Counted from the stretch's first letter, positions 24,670 to 36,174 are shown. The stretch: 64,000 nucleotides of DNA from Unio delphinus (GCA_029339505.1 JAQISU010000003.1:22285001-22349000); one strand, 5' to 3'. Notes: generated from the sequence alone by a model not told the origin. Made by a program: numbers and translations.

Positions 24670-25045
24670 CATACTGACTACTTGTCATGTGGTGCCATAA
24701 TGATTACTTGTCATGTCAGTATATTCAAGTCAGTATGATTAGTTGTCATGTCAGTATATTCAAGTCAGTATGATTACTTGTCATGTCAGTATATTCAAGT
24801 CAGTATGATTACTTGTCATGTCAGTATATTCAAGTCAGTATTACTTTTCATTACAGCATGATTACTTGTCATTTCAGCATGAATATTCATCATGTCAACA
24901 TGATTACTCATCATGTCAACATGATTACTCATCATGTCAACATGATTACTCATCATGTCAGCATGATTACTTGCAATGTCAGTAGGATTACTTGTCACAT
25001 CAGTATGATTGCTTGCCATGTCAGCATGATTACTTCTGTCAGTCT
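24670..25045. repeat. Two adjoining related arrays, 35-bp and 21-bp units
   Basis: Left: 35-bp units with TATTCAAGTCAGTATGATTA. Right: 21-bp units with CATGTCAACATGATTACTCA. Both share the word ATGATTACTTGTCATGTCAG, so the short-unit array probably arose from part of the longer unit. Confidence 0.9.
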
Positions 25046-25847
25046 AATTACAGAGGATATGATGGAGGCAATTCCAATTGAAATAAAGGATCTGGATGGT
25101 TGTGATTTATTATTTTCCCATTAAGAGTATTTTCTATATGTCAGTATTCAGAGACTAAATAAAACAAACTACTGTACTTTGTATGGAAGTATACACTTGT
25201 AAACTGTCTATCACTACCTGTGTCCCATTCTGTTTAGTTAAGCAATGCCTGAGGTGACAGGATTTTGATCATCCACTGCATGTACATACATGTACTTGCT
25301 TAAAATGGGGAAAAGTTGGAAAAGGGCAGACACATAAATCAAACCCAACATTTGTGGGTTTCTAGGTGTAAATACTATCATTGTCCAACTGAGCTGTTGT
25401 TTTTTTGTTGCTGGTCACATTAACATTTCTACAGGTGTCATTATTTAGTCTACCAACACACACCTTCATTTGTTTTGCCTCCCACACATTGCAGGTATTT
25501 TAATCAAGAAATTGTTACTTGTACTGTTTACCTAGCATACAGTGTAATTAGGCAGTATATTAGGAGCATGTTTTCAAGTTCCATTAATTTAACGTGACTA
25601 CATGTCAGATACATTGATATAACATGATCACATGTCAGATACATTGATATATCATGATCACTTGTCTGATACAGTGATATAGCATGATCACATGTCAGAT
25701 TCTTCTTGTCATTGGAACAAATATAAAAGGATGCATTATTCTGGTTAGCAGACCAACCCTATTTTATCCTGCCAACCCTACTTAGGGGGAGGGGGGATTT
25801 TAAAAAAAAAAGAATGGGTAGAAGAGAAAACACTAATAAGTAACAGG
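25046..25847. other. Intronic DNA with a small tandem repeat
   Basis: 25595-25705 holds about four copies of a 30-bp unit with ATGATCACATGTCAGATACA. No exon recognised. Confidence 0.6.
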
Positions 25848-26585
25848 CTGTTACATTATGAACAGTTAGTAATGGTCTATTATATTATTGACAATTAGTA
25901 ATGGGCTATTATATTATGGACAATTAGTAATGGGCTATTATATTATGGACAGTTAGTAATGGGCTATTATATTATGTACAATTAGTAATGGGCTATTATA
26001 TTATGTACAATTAGTAATGGGCTATTGTATTATGGACTTTTTGTAATGGACGATTATATTATGGCCAATTAGTAATGGGCTATTATATTATGGACCATTA
26101 GTAATGGTCTATTACATTATTGACAGTAATGGACTATTATATTATGGACAATTAGTAATGAGCTTTTATATTATGGGCAGTTAGTAATGGGCTATAATTT
26201 AATGGACAATTAGTAATGACTATTATATTATGGACAATTAGTAGCAGGCTGTTATAATATGGACTGTTTGTAATGGGTGATTATATTATGGACAATTAGT
26301 AATGGGCTATTATATTATAGGCAGTTAGTAATGATCTATTATATTATGGACAAATAGTAATGGGTTATTATATTATGGACAGTTAGTAATGGGCTATTAT
26401 ATTATGGACAGTTAGTAATGGGCTATTATATTATGTACAATTAGTAATGGGCTATTATATTATGGACAGTTAGTAATGGGCTATTATATTATGTACAATT
26501 AGTAATGGGCTATTATATTATGGACAGTTTGTAATGGGCTATTATATTATGTACAATTAGTAATGGGCTATTATATAATTGACAG
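25848..26585. repeat. Minisatellite, 29-bp unit, left of LINE insertion
   Basis: Units contain TTAGTAATGGGCTATTATAT followed by TATGGACA. Variant units (for example GTATTATGGACTTTTTGTAA near 26025) occur in the same order in the right-hand block at 29630 and 30003, so the array has a higher-order structure that predates the LINE insertion. Confidence 0.96.
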
Positions 26586-29354
26586 TTCATTCATTCATTC
26601 ATTCACTGCCCGTCACTCCTATCAGGGTATGGGCCGCCAACTACAGATCTCCAGAGTCCTCTGTCCTGGGCCATTTTCTCTAGCTGGTTCCAGGTGTAGC
26701 CCATCTTGGTGGTGTCCGCCTGGAGGTTGCGTCGCCAGGTGTTTCTTGGACGGCCTCTCTTCCGCTTGCCTTGTGGGTTCCACCTCAGCACCTGCCTGGT
26801 GATACTGGTTGGCGGTTTTCGTAGGGTGTGCCCTATCCAGCCCAATCTCTTCTTCCTGATTTCTTCTTTAGCAGGAAGTTGGAAGGTCCTTTCCCAAAGA
26901 TTGGCATTGCTGATGGTGTCAGGCCAGCGGATCCGGAGAATCCTTCTGAGGCAGCTGTTGATGAAGGTCTGGACTTTCCTGATGGTGGTCTTGGTCGTCC
27001 TCCAGGTCTCTGCTCCATACAGTAAGATTGACTTCACGTTGGAGTTGAACAGTCGGATCTTGGTGGTCAAGGACAGCTCTTTGGAGGTCCAGATATTCTT
27101 GAGCTGGATGAAGGCGGCTCTTGCTTTGCCGATCCTTGCCTTGACGTCTGCGTCTGTACCGCCCTGCTGGTCAATTATGCTACCCAGGTAGGTGAAGGAC
27201 TGCACTTCTTCCAGGGGACTTCCATTCAGGGTGACTGGTTCAGTACTTGTGGAGTTGATCTTCAGGATCTTGGTCTTGTCCTCATGGATGTTGAGGCCAA
27301 CTTGTGAAGACGTGGCTGCCACAACGTTTGTCTTTTCTTGCATCTGCTGTTTGCTGTGTGAAAGGAGTGCAAGGTCGTCGGCAAAATCCAAGTCGTCTAG
27401 CTGGCTCCACAAAGTCCACTGAATTCCGTTCCTGCGCTCGCTGGTGGACGTCTTCATAATCCAGTCGATGGCAAGGAGGAAGAGAAACGGTGATAACAAG
27501 CATCCTTGTCGGACTCCAGTTCGCACCTGGAAGCTGTCTGTGAGCTGCCCTCCATGGATAACTCTGCAGGACATGCCGCCGTAGGAGTTCCTGATTAGGT
27601 TGACCATCTTGGCTGGGATGCCGTTGTGCCGAAGGAGTTTCCAGAGGGTTTCTCGATCCACGCTGTCGAACGCCATCTCATAGTCGATGAAGTTGATGTA
27701 CAACGGGGAGTTCCACTCTAGGGACTGTTCGACTATGATGCGGAGCGTCGCAATCTGGTCCGTGCAGGATCTGTTCTGCCGGAAGCCTGCCTGCTCATCT
27801 CGCAGCTGTGCGTCCACGGTTGCCTTCATCCTTTCCAAGAGGACTCGGTTGAAGACCTTCCCTGGCACAGATAGGAGTGTGATGCCCCTGTAGTTGTTAC
27901 AGTTGCTGAGGTCGCCTTTCTTGGGAAGCTTGATCAGGTAACCTTCCTTCCAGTCTGCCGGTACGTCTTCTTCCTCCCAAATCCTCTCGAAGAGTGGGTA
28001 CAGCATCTCCACTGACGCATCCAGGTCTGCCTTTAGCACCTCTGCTGGGATGTCGTCGGGTCCAGCCGCCTTCCCGTTCTTTATCAGGGTGATGGCCTTC
28101 CTGATCTCATCTCTGGTCGGTTTCTCGCAATTGATCGGGAGATCCACGTTAGCTGGTTCGATGTCTGGGGGGTTCGCGGATGCTGGCCTGTTCAGGAGAT
28201 CCTCAAAATGCTCTGCCGATCTGTTCATCTGCTGGTCTAAACTGTTGATGGTATTCTCCTGCTTGTCCTTGACAGGTCTTTCTGGTTTGCTGAAATTCCC
28301 GGAGAGTCATCTGGTGATGTCGTACAGCTGTTTCATGTTACCGCTGTACGCTGCCTGCTCCGCCTCAGCTGCCAGTCCATCTATGTATTCTTTCTTGTCC
28401 TTCTTGATGTTTCTCTTCACTACTCTGTGGGCTTCTGCATAAGCTTCTCGAGCCTTGGCCTTCGCTATTCTGGTTCTACTGTTGTAGACTACTGCCTTCT
28501 TCCTCTTCCTGTCTTCGATCTTGGTCAAGATCTCTTCTGTGATCCACTCTTTCTGCTGGTGTTTCTTTGGCCCCACAACTTCTTGGCATGATGCTCTTAG
28601 TGTTTCTTTCACTATCTGCCAGCTGTTGGGTACACTGTCTTCTTCTTCTTGAAAAAGTTCCTGAAGCACTTCAAACTTGTTCTTCAGCGTCAGACCAAAC
28701 TCTTGTCTTATCTTGGGGTCTTTCAGAAGGCTGATGTTGTACTTGACTCTTCTGTCTGACGCTTCCATCTGGTATCTCTTCAGTTTCAGCTTCAGTTTGG
28801 CCACCACCAGGTGATGGTCGGACGCCACGTCTGCTCCTCTTCTCACTCTAACGTCCTGCAGGGATCTTCTGAACTTCTTGCTAATGCAAACGTGGTCGAT
28901 CTGGTTCTCTGTCGCGCTGTCTGGCGATACCCATGTATTCTTGTGGATCCGCTTGTGAGGAAAGATGCTGCCTCCAATGACCAGGCTGTTGAGTGCACAC
29001 AGGTCTGCAAATCTCTCTCCATTCTCATTCATCTCTCCCAGGGCGTGGGTGCCCATGACTGGTTCGTATCCAGTGTTGTCAGACCCAATCTTGGCGTTGA
29101 CATCTCCCATGAGGATGGTGACGTCCTTGTCCGGATAGGTCTTGAGGATCTTTTGCAGTCTGCTGTAAAACTGGTCTTTGTCCTCCTCTTCACTGTCGTT
29201 CGTTGGGGCATAGCACTGGATGACGTTCATCTTGATCTTCCTCTTCTTAGTTCGGAAGGATGCCGTGATGATCCTGGGGCCGTGTGCCTCCCATCCAATC
29301 AGTGCCCTCTGTGCCTGCTTGGACAGCATGAAGCCTACTCCCTGCGTGTGGGGT
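26586..29354 (-). mobile_element. 5'-truncated LINE retrotransposon with endonuclease and reverse transcriptase
   Basis: On the minus strand one reading frame runs from about 29354 to 26603, broken by a single in-frame TGA at 28307-28309. The first part (29354-28310) is the C-terminal portion of an APE-type endonuclease, with QCYAPTNDSEEE, GDVNAKIG, IDHV and SDHH motifs; the beginning of that domain is missing. The second part (28306-26603) is a reverse transcriptase with [32 protein letters not shown] and the catalytic FADD box at 27373-27384. It ends in a C-terminal region ([13 protein letters not shown]) common in LINEs of this kind. The 3' end is a (TGAA)n tail at 26586-26606. Truncation at the 5' end is typical of target-primed reverse transcription. 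It is inserted in the 29-bp minisatellite. Clade is unresolved (CR1/L2 or I/Ingi-like). Endonuclease loss and the stop make it non-autonomous. Confidence 0.95.
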
Positions 29355-30366
29355 GGACTTTTTATAATGGGCAATTATATTATGGGCAGTTAGTAATGGG
29401 CTATTATATTATGGACAGTTTGTAATGGGCTATTATATTATGGACAGTTTGTAATGGGCTATTATATTATGTACAATTAGTAATGGGCTATTATATAATG
29501 GACAATTAGTAATGGGCTATTATATTATGGACAGTTAGTAATGGGCTATTATATTATGGACAGTTAGTAATGGGCTATTATATTATGGACAGTTAGTAAT
29601 GGGCTATTATGTACAATTAGTAATGGGCTATTGTATTATGGACTTTTTGTAATGGGCGATTATATTATGGGCAATTAGTAATGGGCTATTATATTATGGA
29701 CCGTTAGTAATGGTCTATTATATTATTGACAGTTAGTAATGGGCTATTATATTATGGACAATTAGTAATGAGCTTTTATATTATGGGCAGTTAGTAATGG
29801 GCTATAATATAATGGACAATTAGTAATGGGCTATTATATAATGGACAATTAGTAATGGGCTATTATATTATGGACAGTTAGTAATGGGCTATTATATTAT
29901 GGACAGTTAGTAATGGGCTATTATATTATGGACAATTAGTAATGGGCTATTATATTATGGACAGTTAGTAATGGGCTATTATGTACAATTAGTAATGGGC
30001 TATTGTATTATGGACTTTTTGTAATGGGCGATTATATTATGGGCAATTAGTAATGGGCTATTATATTATGGACCGTTAGTAATGGTCTATTATATTATTG
30101 ACAGTTAGTAATGGGCTATTATATTATGGACAATTAGTAATGAGCTTTTATATTATGGGCAGTTAGTAATGGGCTATAATATAATGGACAATTAGTAATG
30201 TCTATTATATTATGGACAATTAGCAACAGGCTGTTATAATATGGACTGTTTGTAATGGGTGATTATATTATGGACAATTAGTAATGGGCTATTATATTAT
30301 AGACAGTTAGTAATGGGCTATTATATTATGGACATAACAGGCTGTTATAATATGGACAGTTTGTAA
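29355..30366. repeat. Minisatellite, 29-bp unit, right of LINE insertion, with higher-order repeat
   Basis: Same 29-bp unit as 25848-26585. An ordered series of about 12 variant units, starting at the variant GTATTATGGACTTTTTGTAA (about 29630) and including AATGAGCTTTTATATTATGG, is repeated from about 30003, a period of about 374 bp. The same series also exists left of the LINE. Confidence 0.95.
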
Positions 30367-30739
30367 GGGGAAACTTAACCTTATCTGTCTACTTAATGAG
30401 TCCTGTGTGGTGATAAATATTGAAAAATTGCCTTGAAGTCAATGTATTAGGATGTATTCAGAAATAGCCTCCAAAATGTGTTTCCTGCTCACATTTCATG
30501 CAAAAACAACAAAACCATCCAGGGGTTAATCAACTTAATGACTGTTAATTGTGGACATTCTTTTGTCAATAAAATTTACTGGTACCAACACCATTAGGTC
30601 TTTGAGATTTGTTCTCAATGGAACACTGAAGAGTTTGATATACCAGTACATTGTGTTATAACAGGTCTGGGTCTTTGCTGCTTTTCCGATTTCAAGTGAA
30701 CACAGAGCCTTGTAATCTACCTGACCTGTGTGTGATTTA
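30367..30739. other. Intronic DNA, no gene seen
   Basis: Unique-looking AT-rich sequence with nothing recognisable. Confidence 0.5.
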
Positions 30740-30882
30740 GATTTTTAGTGTTGATTTAAAAAAAAAAAATTTCCAGTCATATTGCTTTGATGTCTGCAGT
30801 GTGGCAATTTACAGTGATGTCTAGCAGTGTGGCATCATACCGCAGACATGTAGCATGATGCCCCACCCAGTCACATTTATTG
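30740..30882 (-). mobile_element. SINE-A fragment (3' half)
   Basis: The minus strand carries the SINE-A 3' half: a poly(A)-type tail, the GATGTCTGCAGTGTGGCA region, and GCAGACATGTAGCATGATGC up to CCCACCCAGTCACAT. The tRNA-like head and the first half are missing. Confidence 0.85.
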
Positions 30883-31301
30883 TATGTTTATTTCAGGTAA
30901 TCACTGAAGATTCAGATCTGCCCTTTAATTGTGTGATCGCAGGTCTAGGTCTCTGTTCTGTTCGCAGTTAAACACATTATGAGTATTACACATTCGTATT
31001 TTGTCAGTTCTGAATTGACTCCAATAGGGATAGCAGGCACTCCTCCCAAGCCAGTATCTTTTGTTTTTCTTCTGCATATACATGTAGTTTTGTTTTTGTG
31101 CCAAGGCCTTTGTGCAACTTAGACAGGTAGAGTACATGTGACCAGATTTGTGTGACTTATTATTTGTCTAGTATGACTTATTATTTGTCTAGTATGATTC
31201 GTTAGATAGTAGGTGCAGCTGGGTTTTTCAGGTGCTTGCTATAGAATGATTTATATATATATAGTTTGATTACTTTCTGTTAATAACAAATATTAAACAA
31301 T
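30883..31301. other. Intronic DNA with a possible MITE-C fragment
   Basis: 30905-30990 contains words like CAGATCTGCCC and GCAGGTCTAGGTCTCTGTTC that resemble the MITE-C interior but are strongly diverged. The rest is unrecognised. Confidence 0.4.
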
Positions 31302-31514
31302 TACCGTACCTGCTCACTCATATACAACTGCAAACAACGCAAACTCGGACCTGCCATTGAATAATGTGCCATCAGCTCAGGGTCTCTTTTGTTTGTTCTA
31401 CTGATTATTCCTAACAAACAGCATAGACTGCGATCTGTCAGTGATTTATGTAATGGCAGATTTGGGTCTGTGCATTTTGCTGTTGGATTCAACTTCTAAA
31501 TGAGTATATGGTTA
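31302..31514. mobile_element. MITE-C copy, about 213 bp
   Basis: The left end TACCGTACCTGCTCACTCAT and the right end CTAAATGAGTATATGGTTA are diverged inverted repeats. The interior has GGCAGATTTGGGTCTGTGCA and a second GGGTCT copy. Both ends show TA. It has no coding capacity. Confidence 0.8.
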
Positions 31515-31710
31515 TGTTTTTTTTTGGCTTAATACACGGATGTATATAATTTTTTAATTTGTACTCTAAAAAGATTAAAACTTTGAGCCCCATTACCTTG
31601 CCTGCATGCACCAGCCTGTATACCATCTTGTGCAGGCACATATCTTTAGAAAATGATGGCACTAAAGTCCCCATTATTGGCATTTTGTATCCAGCACATC
31701 TGCATAAATC

Positions 31711-31957
31711 AGCCGAGTCATACCAAAGACTTACAAAAATGGTACTAACAGCTGCCTCATTTGGCGCTCAGCATTAAGAGGTTAGTGATTGGATTGGTTG
31801 GCCTAGTGTCAGGATAATGAGACTGGGTGGAACATCAATACCTGTCTGAGGCATGATGTCCCAGTGCTAGACATTACTATAAACTGCCACACTGCAAACA
31901 TAGTAGCGATATGACTGATTTTTAAAAAAAAACCTTCATTGAAATTCTAAATCACAC
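31711..31957 (+). mobile_element. SINE-A, 5' truncated
   Basis: It begins inside the element at CCGAGTCATACCAAAGACTT, just after the B box, and runs through CAGCATTAAGAGGTTAGTG and CAGGATAATGAGACTGGGTG to an A-rich tail followed by a short (CACA)n run. Head-less copies are expected from premature stop of reverse transcription. Confidence 0.9.
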
Positions 31958-31999
31958 ACACATACACATCACCTTGCCTGTTTTCATCAACCCCCGTAT

Positions 32000-32425
32000 C
32001 ATCATGGCCATGCACACATTATAATATGATTCCAAATAGTTGCTGATATAGATGCTCATGTATAGGAGCCATATTTATTTTTTTACCCAGTAATTAATTC
32101 TCATCAAAGTACTCAGTTACTCCAAATTTCCATGACAGATGAGTGCCATATCCATTCTGTTGTTGCTGCAGGTCAAGTGAGTGCTAAATGATAATTGTGC
32201 TAATCTGACATCCAGTATGGTTATGGTTATTGGAAATTTTGTTATTGTTACTTGAATGGAATTTCGTATAACTATAAGATTTTCACCAGACAAATTCTAA
32301 TAAGTAGTTCGTCGAAAACAAAGTGTGCGGATTTGATTACCAAAATAAGTGTCACAGTGGCCATCTTGAAAATCATATCACTACTTGGCTTCGATAGAAA
32401 GTTACATCAACATTGTGTTTTCACC
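32000..32425. repeat. Dispersed repeat D copy
   Basis: Contains the family word order CTGACATCCAGTATGG, TTTGTTATTGTTACTTGAAT, TTTTCACCAGACAAATTC and GTGGCCATCTTGAAAATC. It merges into the array that begins at 32440, where TTTTCACCAGAAG is the last D-like word. Confidence 0.6.
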
Positions 32426-32439
32426 AGAAGTCTTCTTAC

Positions 32440-33366
32440 CAGGCTGATTATGGTCCCCTGCCCCCTTCCATACCCAACTACCATGCTGATTATGGCTTTA
32501 CACCCCCCTCCCCAATTAGCATGCTGATTATGGGATTTTACCCCATCCCCAATTACCATGATTATGGATTTTACCCCATCCCAAATTACCAGGCTGATTA
32601 TGGGTTTACCCCCTATCCCCAATTAACATGCTGATTATGGGATTTTACCCCATCCCCAATTACCATGCTGATTATTGGCTTTCCCCCATCCCCAATTACC
32701 ATGCTGATTATGGGTTTTGACCCCATCCCCAATTACCATGCTGATTATCGGCATTCCCCCCATTCCCAATTACCATGCAGATTATGTGATTTTACCCCAT
32801 CCCCAATTACCTTGCTGATTATCGGCATTCCCCCCATTCCCAATTACCATGCAGATTATGTGATTTTACCCCATCCCCAATTACCATGCTGATTATGGGA
32901 TTTTACCCCATCCCCAATTACCATGCTGATTATGGGATTTTACCCCATTCCCAATTACCATGCTGATTATGGGATTTTTACCCATCCCTAATTTCCATGC
33001 TGATTATGGGGTTTTACCCCATTCCCAATTACTATGCTGATTATGGGATTTTACCCCCTCTCCAATTAGCACGCTGATTATGGGATTTTACAACATCCCC
33101 AGTTAACATGCTGATTATGGGATTTTACCCCATCCCCAATTATCATTCTGATTATCAACGTTCCCCCATCCCCAATTACGATGCTGATTATTAGCTGTCC
33201 CCCCTCCCCAATTATTATTCTGATTATGGGTCCCCAATCCCCAGTTGCTATGCTGAGTTTGGCTTTACCCCCCCTCTTCAAATAGCATGCTGATTACGGC
33301 TTTACCCCCCTCCCCCTCCCCAATTACTATGCTGATTATGGGTTTTCCGCCCATCCCCTGTTATTA
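32440..33366. repeat. C-rich minisatellite, about 38-bp unit, about 25 copies
   Basis: Units contain CAATTACCATGCTGATTATG and TTTTACCCCATCCCC. Each unit has two or more C runs of three to six bases on this strand, hence G runs on the other. Unit length is variable. It lies in the intron about 660 bp before exon B. Confidence 0.95.
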
Positions 33367-33608
33367 TGTTTAAGAAATTCACTTCTCAACAATCCTTATC
33401 TCACTCTACTGGTACTTTGGCTGGCCACACCACAGTAGACGGAAATATTCACTCAGATATATAGAACATTTATTAGTCAATTAGGTCTTTCCTAGCAAAT
33501 TTGGTGCTCTCATCTAAGTGAGGTAAGAAAATTTGATTGCCCCTAGATAGGAAAAGATGGTGGCATAATTTCTTACCTGACCAAAATATCTTTAATAAAG
33601 CAGTTTTT

Positions 33609-33730
33609 GTGTGTTAATCTAGCTTATCCTTACCCTAATCTAGCTTATCCTTACCGTAATCTAGCTTATCCTTACCCTGATCTAACTTATCCTTACCCTA
33701 ATCTAACTTATACTTAACCTGATCTTGTTC
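33609..33730. repeat. Short minisatellite, about 21-bp unit, 6 copies
   Basis: Tandem CTAATCTAGCTTATCCTTAC units with minor variants (CTGATCTAACTTATCC), ending about 300 bp before exon B. Confidence 0.93.
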
Positions 33731-34029
33731 TAGTGCCATAAAATGTTTTGTTGGGGGTTGGGTTGGACATTTACTAGTTTTCAATCGGATTGCTTAGTGA
33801 ATTATTCATTAGCCCAAATTATCTTTTTTAAAGTGCACAGGATGATGAATATAAAAAAATGGAGTTCATTATTACTAGGTATATTTTTATATGAATGCCT
33901 GCGTGTTGATGGCACCTTCCAAATGAAAGTATTTGAAATTACTGTTTCTTTGTAATGGCACTGTAAATAAAATTGGATAGAATTTATATTTTTTTCAGAG
34001 AATTTATAATATTTCTTTTTTTGTTTCAG

Positions 34030-34366
34030 GGTCATCTCTTCAGCAACATGATTTTCCATCATACTCTAGCCTAGGTGGCAGCACCTACTCTGATGGTAGT
34101 ATGTCCAGATATACTCATTCCTATGACACAGGCAGCAGAAACTATGACACATCCACAAGATTGTATGACTCATCTACTCGACTTCATGACCGCAGCACAC
34201 GACTAGGGGTTTCTGGATCCGAAGAAGCAACGGAATCTGCCAATAGGAGATATGGACTACATGCAGCAAGGGGTCATGATTCTGACCTCAAGAGTTATGA
34301 TGGCAGCTCAAGAAAATATGAGATTGGAGGCACAGGAAGTGACATAGCTTTAAGTCAACCAACCAG
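34030..34366 (+). CDS. Exon B of supervillin-like gene
   Basis: A 337-nt internal exon with acceptor TTTGTTTCAG (AG 34028-34029) and donor CCAG|GTAATA (GT 34367-34368). It enters in phase 1, making GGG with the last base of exon A, and leaves in phase 2. The product is rich in Ser, Tyr, Asp, Arg and Gly and contains a run of short imperfect repeats of the type YD-x-STRL (around 34131-34205). A charged segment ending GGTGSDIALSQPTR follows. No folded domain or membrane segment is visible. Composition and phase tie it to exons A and C. It is likely a phosphorylatable, disordered linker. Reading past the donor meets a stop immediately (AGG TAA), which supports the splice site. The gene identity comes from exon C. 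Confidence 0.8.
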
Positions 34367-34695
34367 GTAATAAATTTATTTTACACTTATTGGTTTTAGA
34401 TGAGGTTAACACTTTATTTTGTGGACTTGATAAAATTAATGTTCTGTGTATTAGGATGCATCCAATGTTTCCATGTACCCTCATTTGTGCTTCAGAGACC
34501 TCCAAATTTTGATCTGATCCCCAGTTTTGATAGCAAAGTTTGTTTTTTACTCAGTCTGACCACCAGTTTTGTAACCAAGGAGACTTTTGACTCCCAGTCT
34601 TGGACCCCTTGGGGATACACAGGCTGTAGCTAAAGTTTTCTTAAATTCTGTGGTTTCATTTTATGAAGATCTCTTTTAACTGCCCAGGTGAGTTG

Positions 34696-34910
34696 GATGG
34701 CTGAGTGGTCTAAAACACTTTACCAATCATTGCCATCTCACCACTATCAGCACAGGTTTGAGTCATGGGATCAGCCATTTTGTGTATGTAAAAAAGCTTG
34801 TCCAGAGCTTATTATGGGTCATTGGTTTGTTCCAGGGTTTACCAGTATTCCCAGGTTCTTCCTCAACCAGTTATACTTGACGTCATGTATCATGTGTTTA
34901 AAAAAAAGAG
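34696..34910 (+). mobile_element. SINE-B, old diverged copy
   Basis: Head GGCTGAGTGGTCTAAAACAC with B box CACAGGTTTGAGTC. The body words GTCATTGGTTTGTTCCAGGG and CAGGTTCTTCCTCAACCA match the family but with many substitutions. The 3' end is decayed into an A-rich stretch. Confidence 0.85.
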
Positions 34911-35034
34911 CTCATTTGTTTTCAGATTGTCCAGTCTTGGAGTTTGATACTGTCACAAAATATTGGCTGTTATTGTACACACAAGGGGATACTGTATGTT
35001 GACAATTTATCATCAGCTTGTTTTTCCATCTTTC

Positions 35035-35130
35035 AATTACAGAGACATTTCAGTCAAGATGGCTGTTTTGGTGACCATATTGGATATCAGATTAGCACCA
35101 TTTTGAATACATCCGTCAACATTTCTTGGG
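35035..35130. repeat. Dispersed repeat D fragment
   Basis: Contains CAAGATGGCTGTTTTGGTGA, CATATTGGATATCAGATTAG and CACCATTTTGAATA, the D words in reverse orientation or strongly decayed. Short and of low certainty. Confidence 0.4.
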
Positions 35131-35273
35131 ACTTTGAATAATATAGGTGTTTACTTTTAGAAAAGGCTTACTTTTAGATGAGATTGTTCTTTTGAAGTGA
35201 AGCAGTTTCCCATGTTGTACATTTCATCACAAACATTTCATACTTTAAACTCTGACTGATGTTTTTTTCTCAG

Positions 35274-35291
35274 GACAAACCTCGATTCCTG
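35274..35291 (+). CDS. Candidate 18-nt microexon between exons B and C
   Basis: The sequence GACAAACCTCGATTCCTG is preceded by a strong acceptor (GTTTTTTTCTCAG, AG 35272-35273) and followed by a good donor (G|GTAAAG, GT 35292-35293). It is exactly 18 nt, so it keeps phase 2. Joined to exon B it reads R-T-N-L-D-S with no stop, and its last two bases plus the first base of exon C form a Cys codon, whereas direct joining of B to C forms Ser. That would make it an optional cassette. Such a short match to splice rules can occur by chance, so this is a hypothesis only. Confidence 0.3.
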
Positions 35292-35649
35292 GTAAAGAGA
35301 GATTGGATTAATATCAGATGTTTGCATTAATGGCAACTTAGATAATGCTTGATGGATTAGACATACATGTATATATATTTTTTAAAAGTGCAATATTTAT
35401 CCATCATATAACATGCCATTAACTTAAAATGGCAAAGACTTGGAGTTACTATCACAAAATATACTGGTACATCAATGTCCATGATACTGGTTTAAAATTC
35501 TGCATAGAACAGATAGATAGAACCTGATACATTAGTGCATTATGCAAGATAGATCAAGGCCTACCTTGAGTACTGCATGGTGTGTTTTGTTGAAGAAGAA
35601 ATGATTCAAGTTTGTTTTGTTCTAAAGCAGTACATAAATTTATTGCATT

Positions 35650-35926
35650 TACCATATGTATTTGAATATAAGTATTTAAGCTTTATTGCATTTACCGTAT
35701 GTATTTGAATATAAGTATTCAAGCTTTATTGCATTTCCCGTATGTATTTGAATATAAGTTGCATAGCTCCAGATATGTTACTGAATAAAGTGCATCTGTG
35801 CAGTTAATTAGGATAATCAGTAGAACAATCTGGATAGACCCTGATCTGCTGGCACATTATGGAATGGCAGATCGGGGTCTGTGTTGCTTGCAGTTGGACT
35901 GAACTTATAAATAAGTATATATGGTA
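35650..35926. mobile_element. MITE-C copy with triplicated left end
   Basis: The left terminal sequence (TACCGTATGTATTTGAATAT) occurs three times in tandem with a 43-bp period, starting at 35650, 35693 and 35736. The right half is a normal MITE-C end: CTGATCTGCTGGCACATTAT, GCAGATCGGGGTCTGTG and ATAAGTATATATGGTA. The terminal repeat of the element appears to have been amplified locally. Confidence 0.72.
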
Positions 35927-36174
35927 GGTTTCTTCAAGTTGCAGTGTAGATGTTGATTTCCATGATCTGAGAATTGCACATACCATTCAATCAACCAGGA
36001 ATACTTGATAGTGTTAGAGGCCTGGTTGGCATGAAGTAATGATTCAGACCAGAAGAGCTTATGAAAAAAATGGCCTGTTGTCTTGTTGTCTTTCTCTCAG
36101 GTATTACATGTTTATGATCTAAACTACTTGGAGAATTGCCATGAAGCTGTACATGTACATCTATCCCATGGTGT

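Noticed and set aside
26833..27191. Plus-strand open frames within the LINE
   Set aside because: They are the antisense of the reverse transcriptase region.
34400..34633. Open frame directly after exon B
   Set aside because: It is intron sequence beyond a good donor; it is out of phase with exon C and ends within a repeat-rich region.
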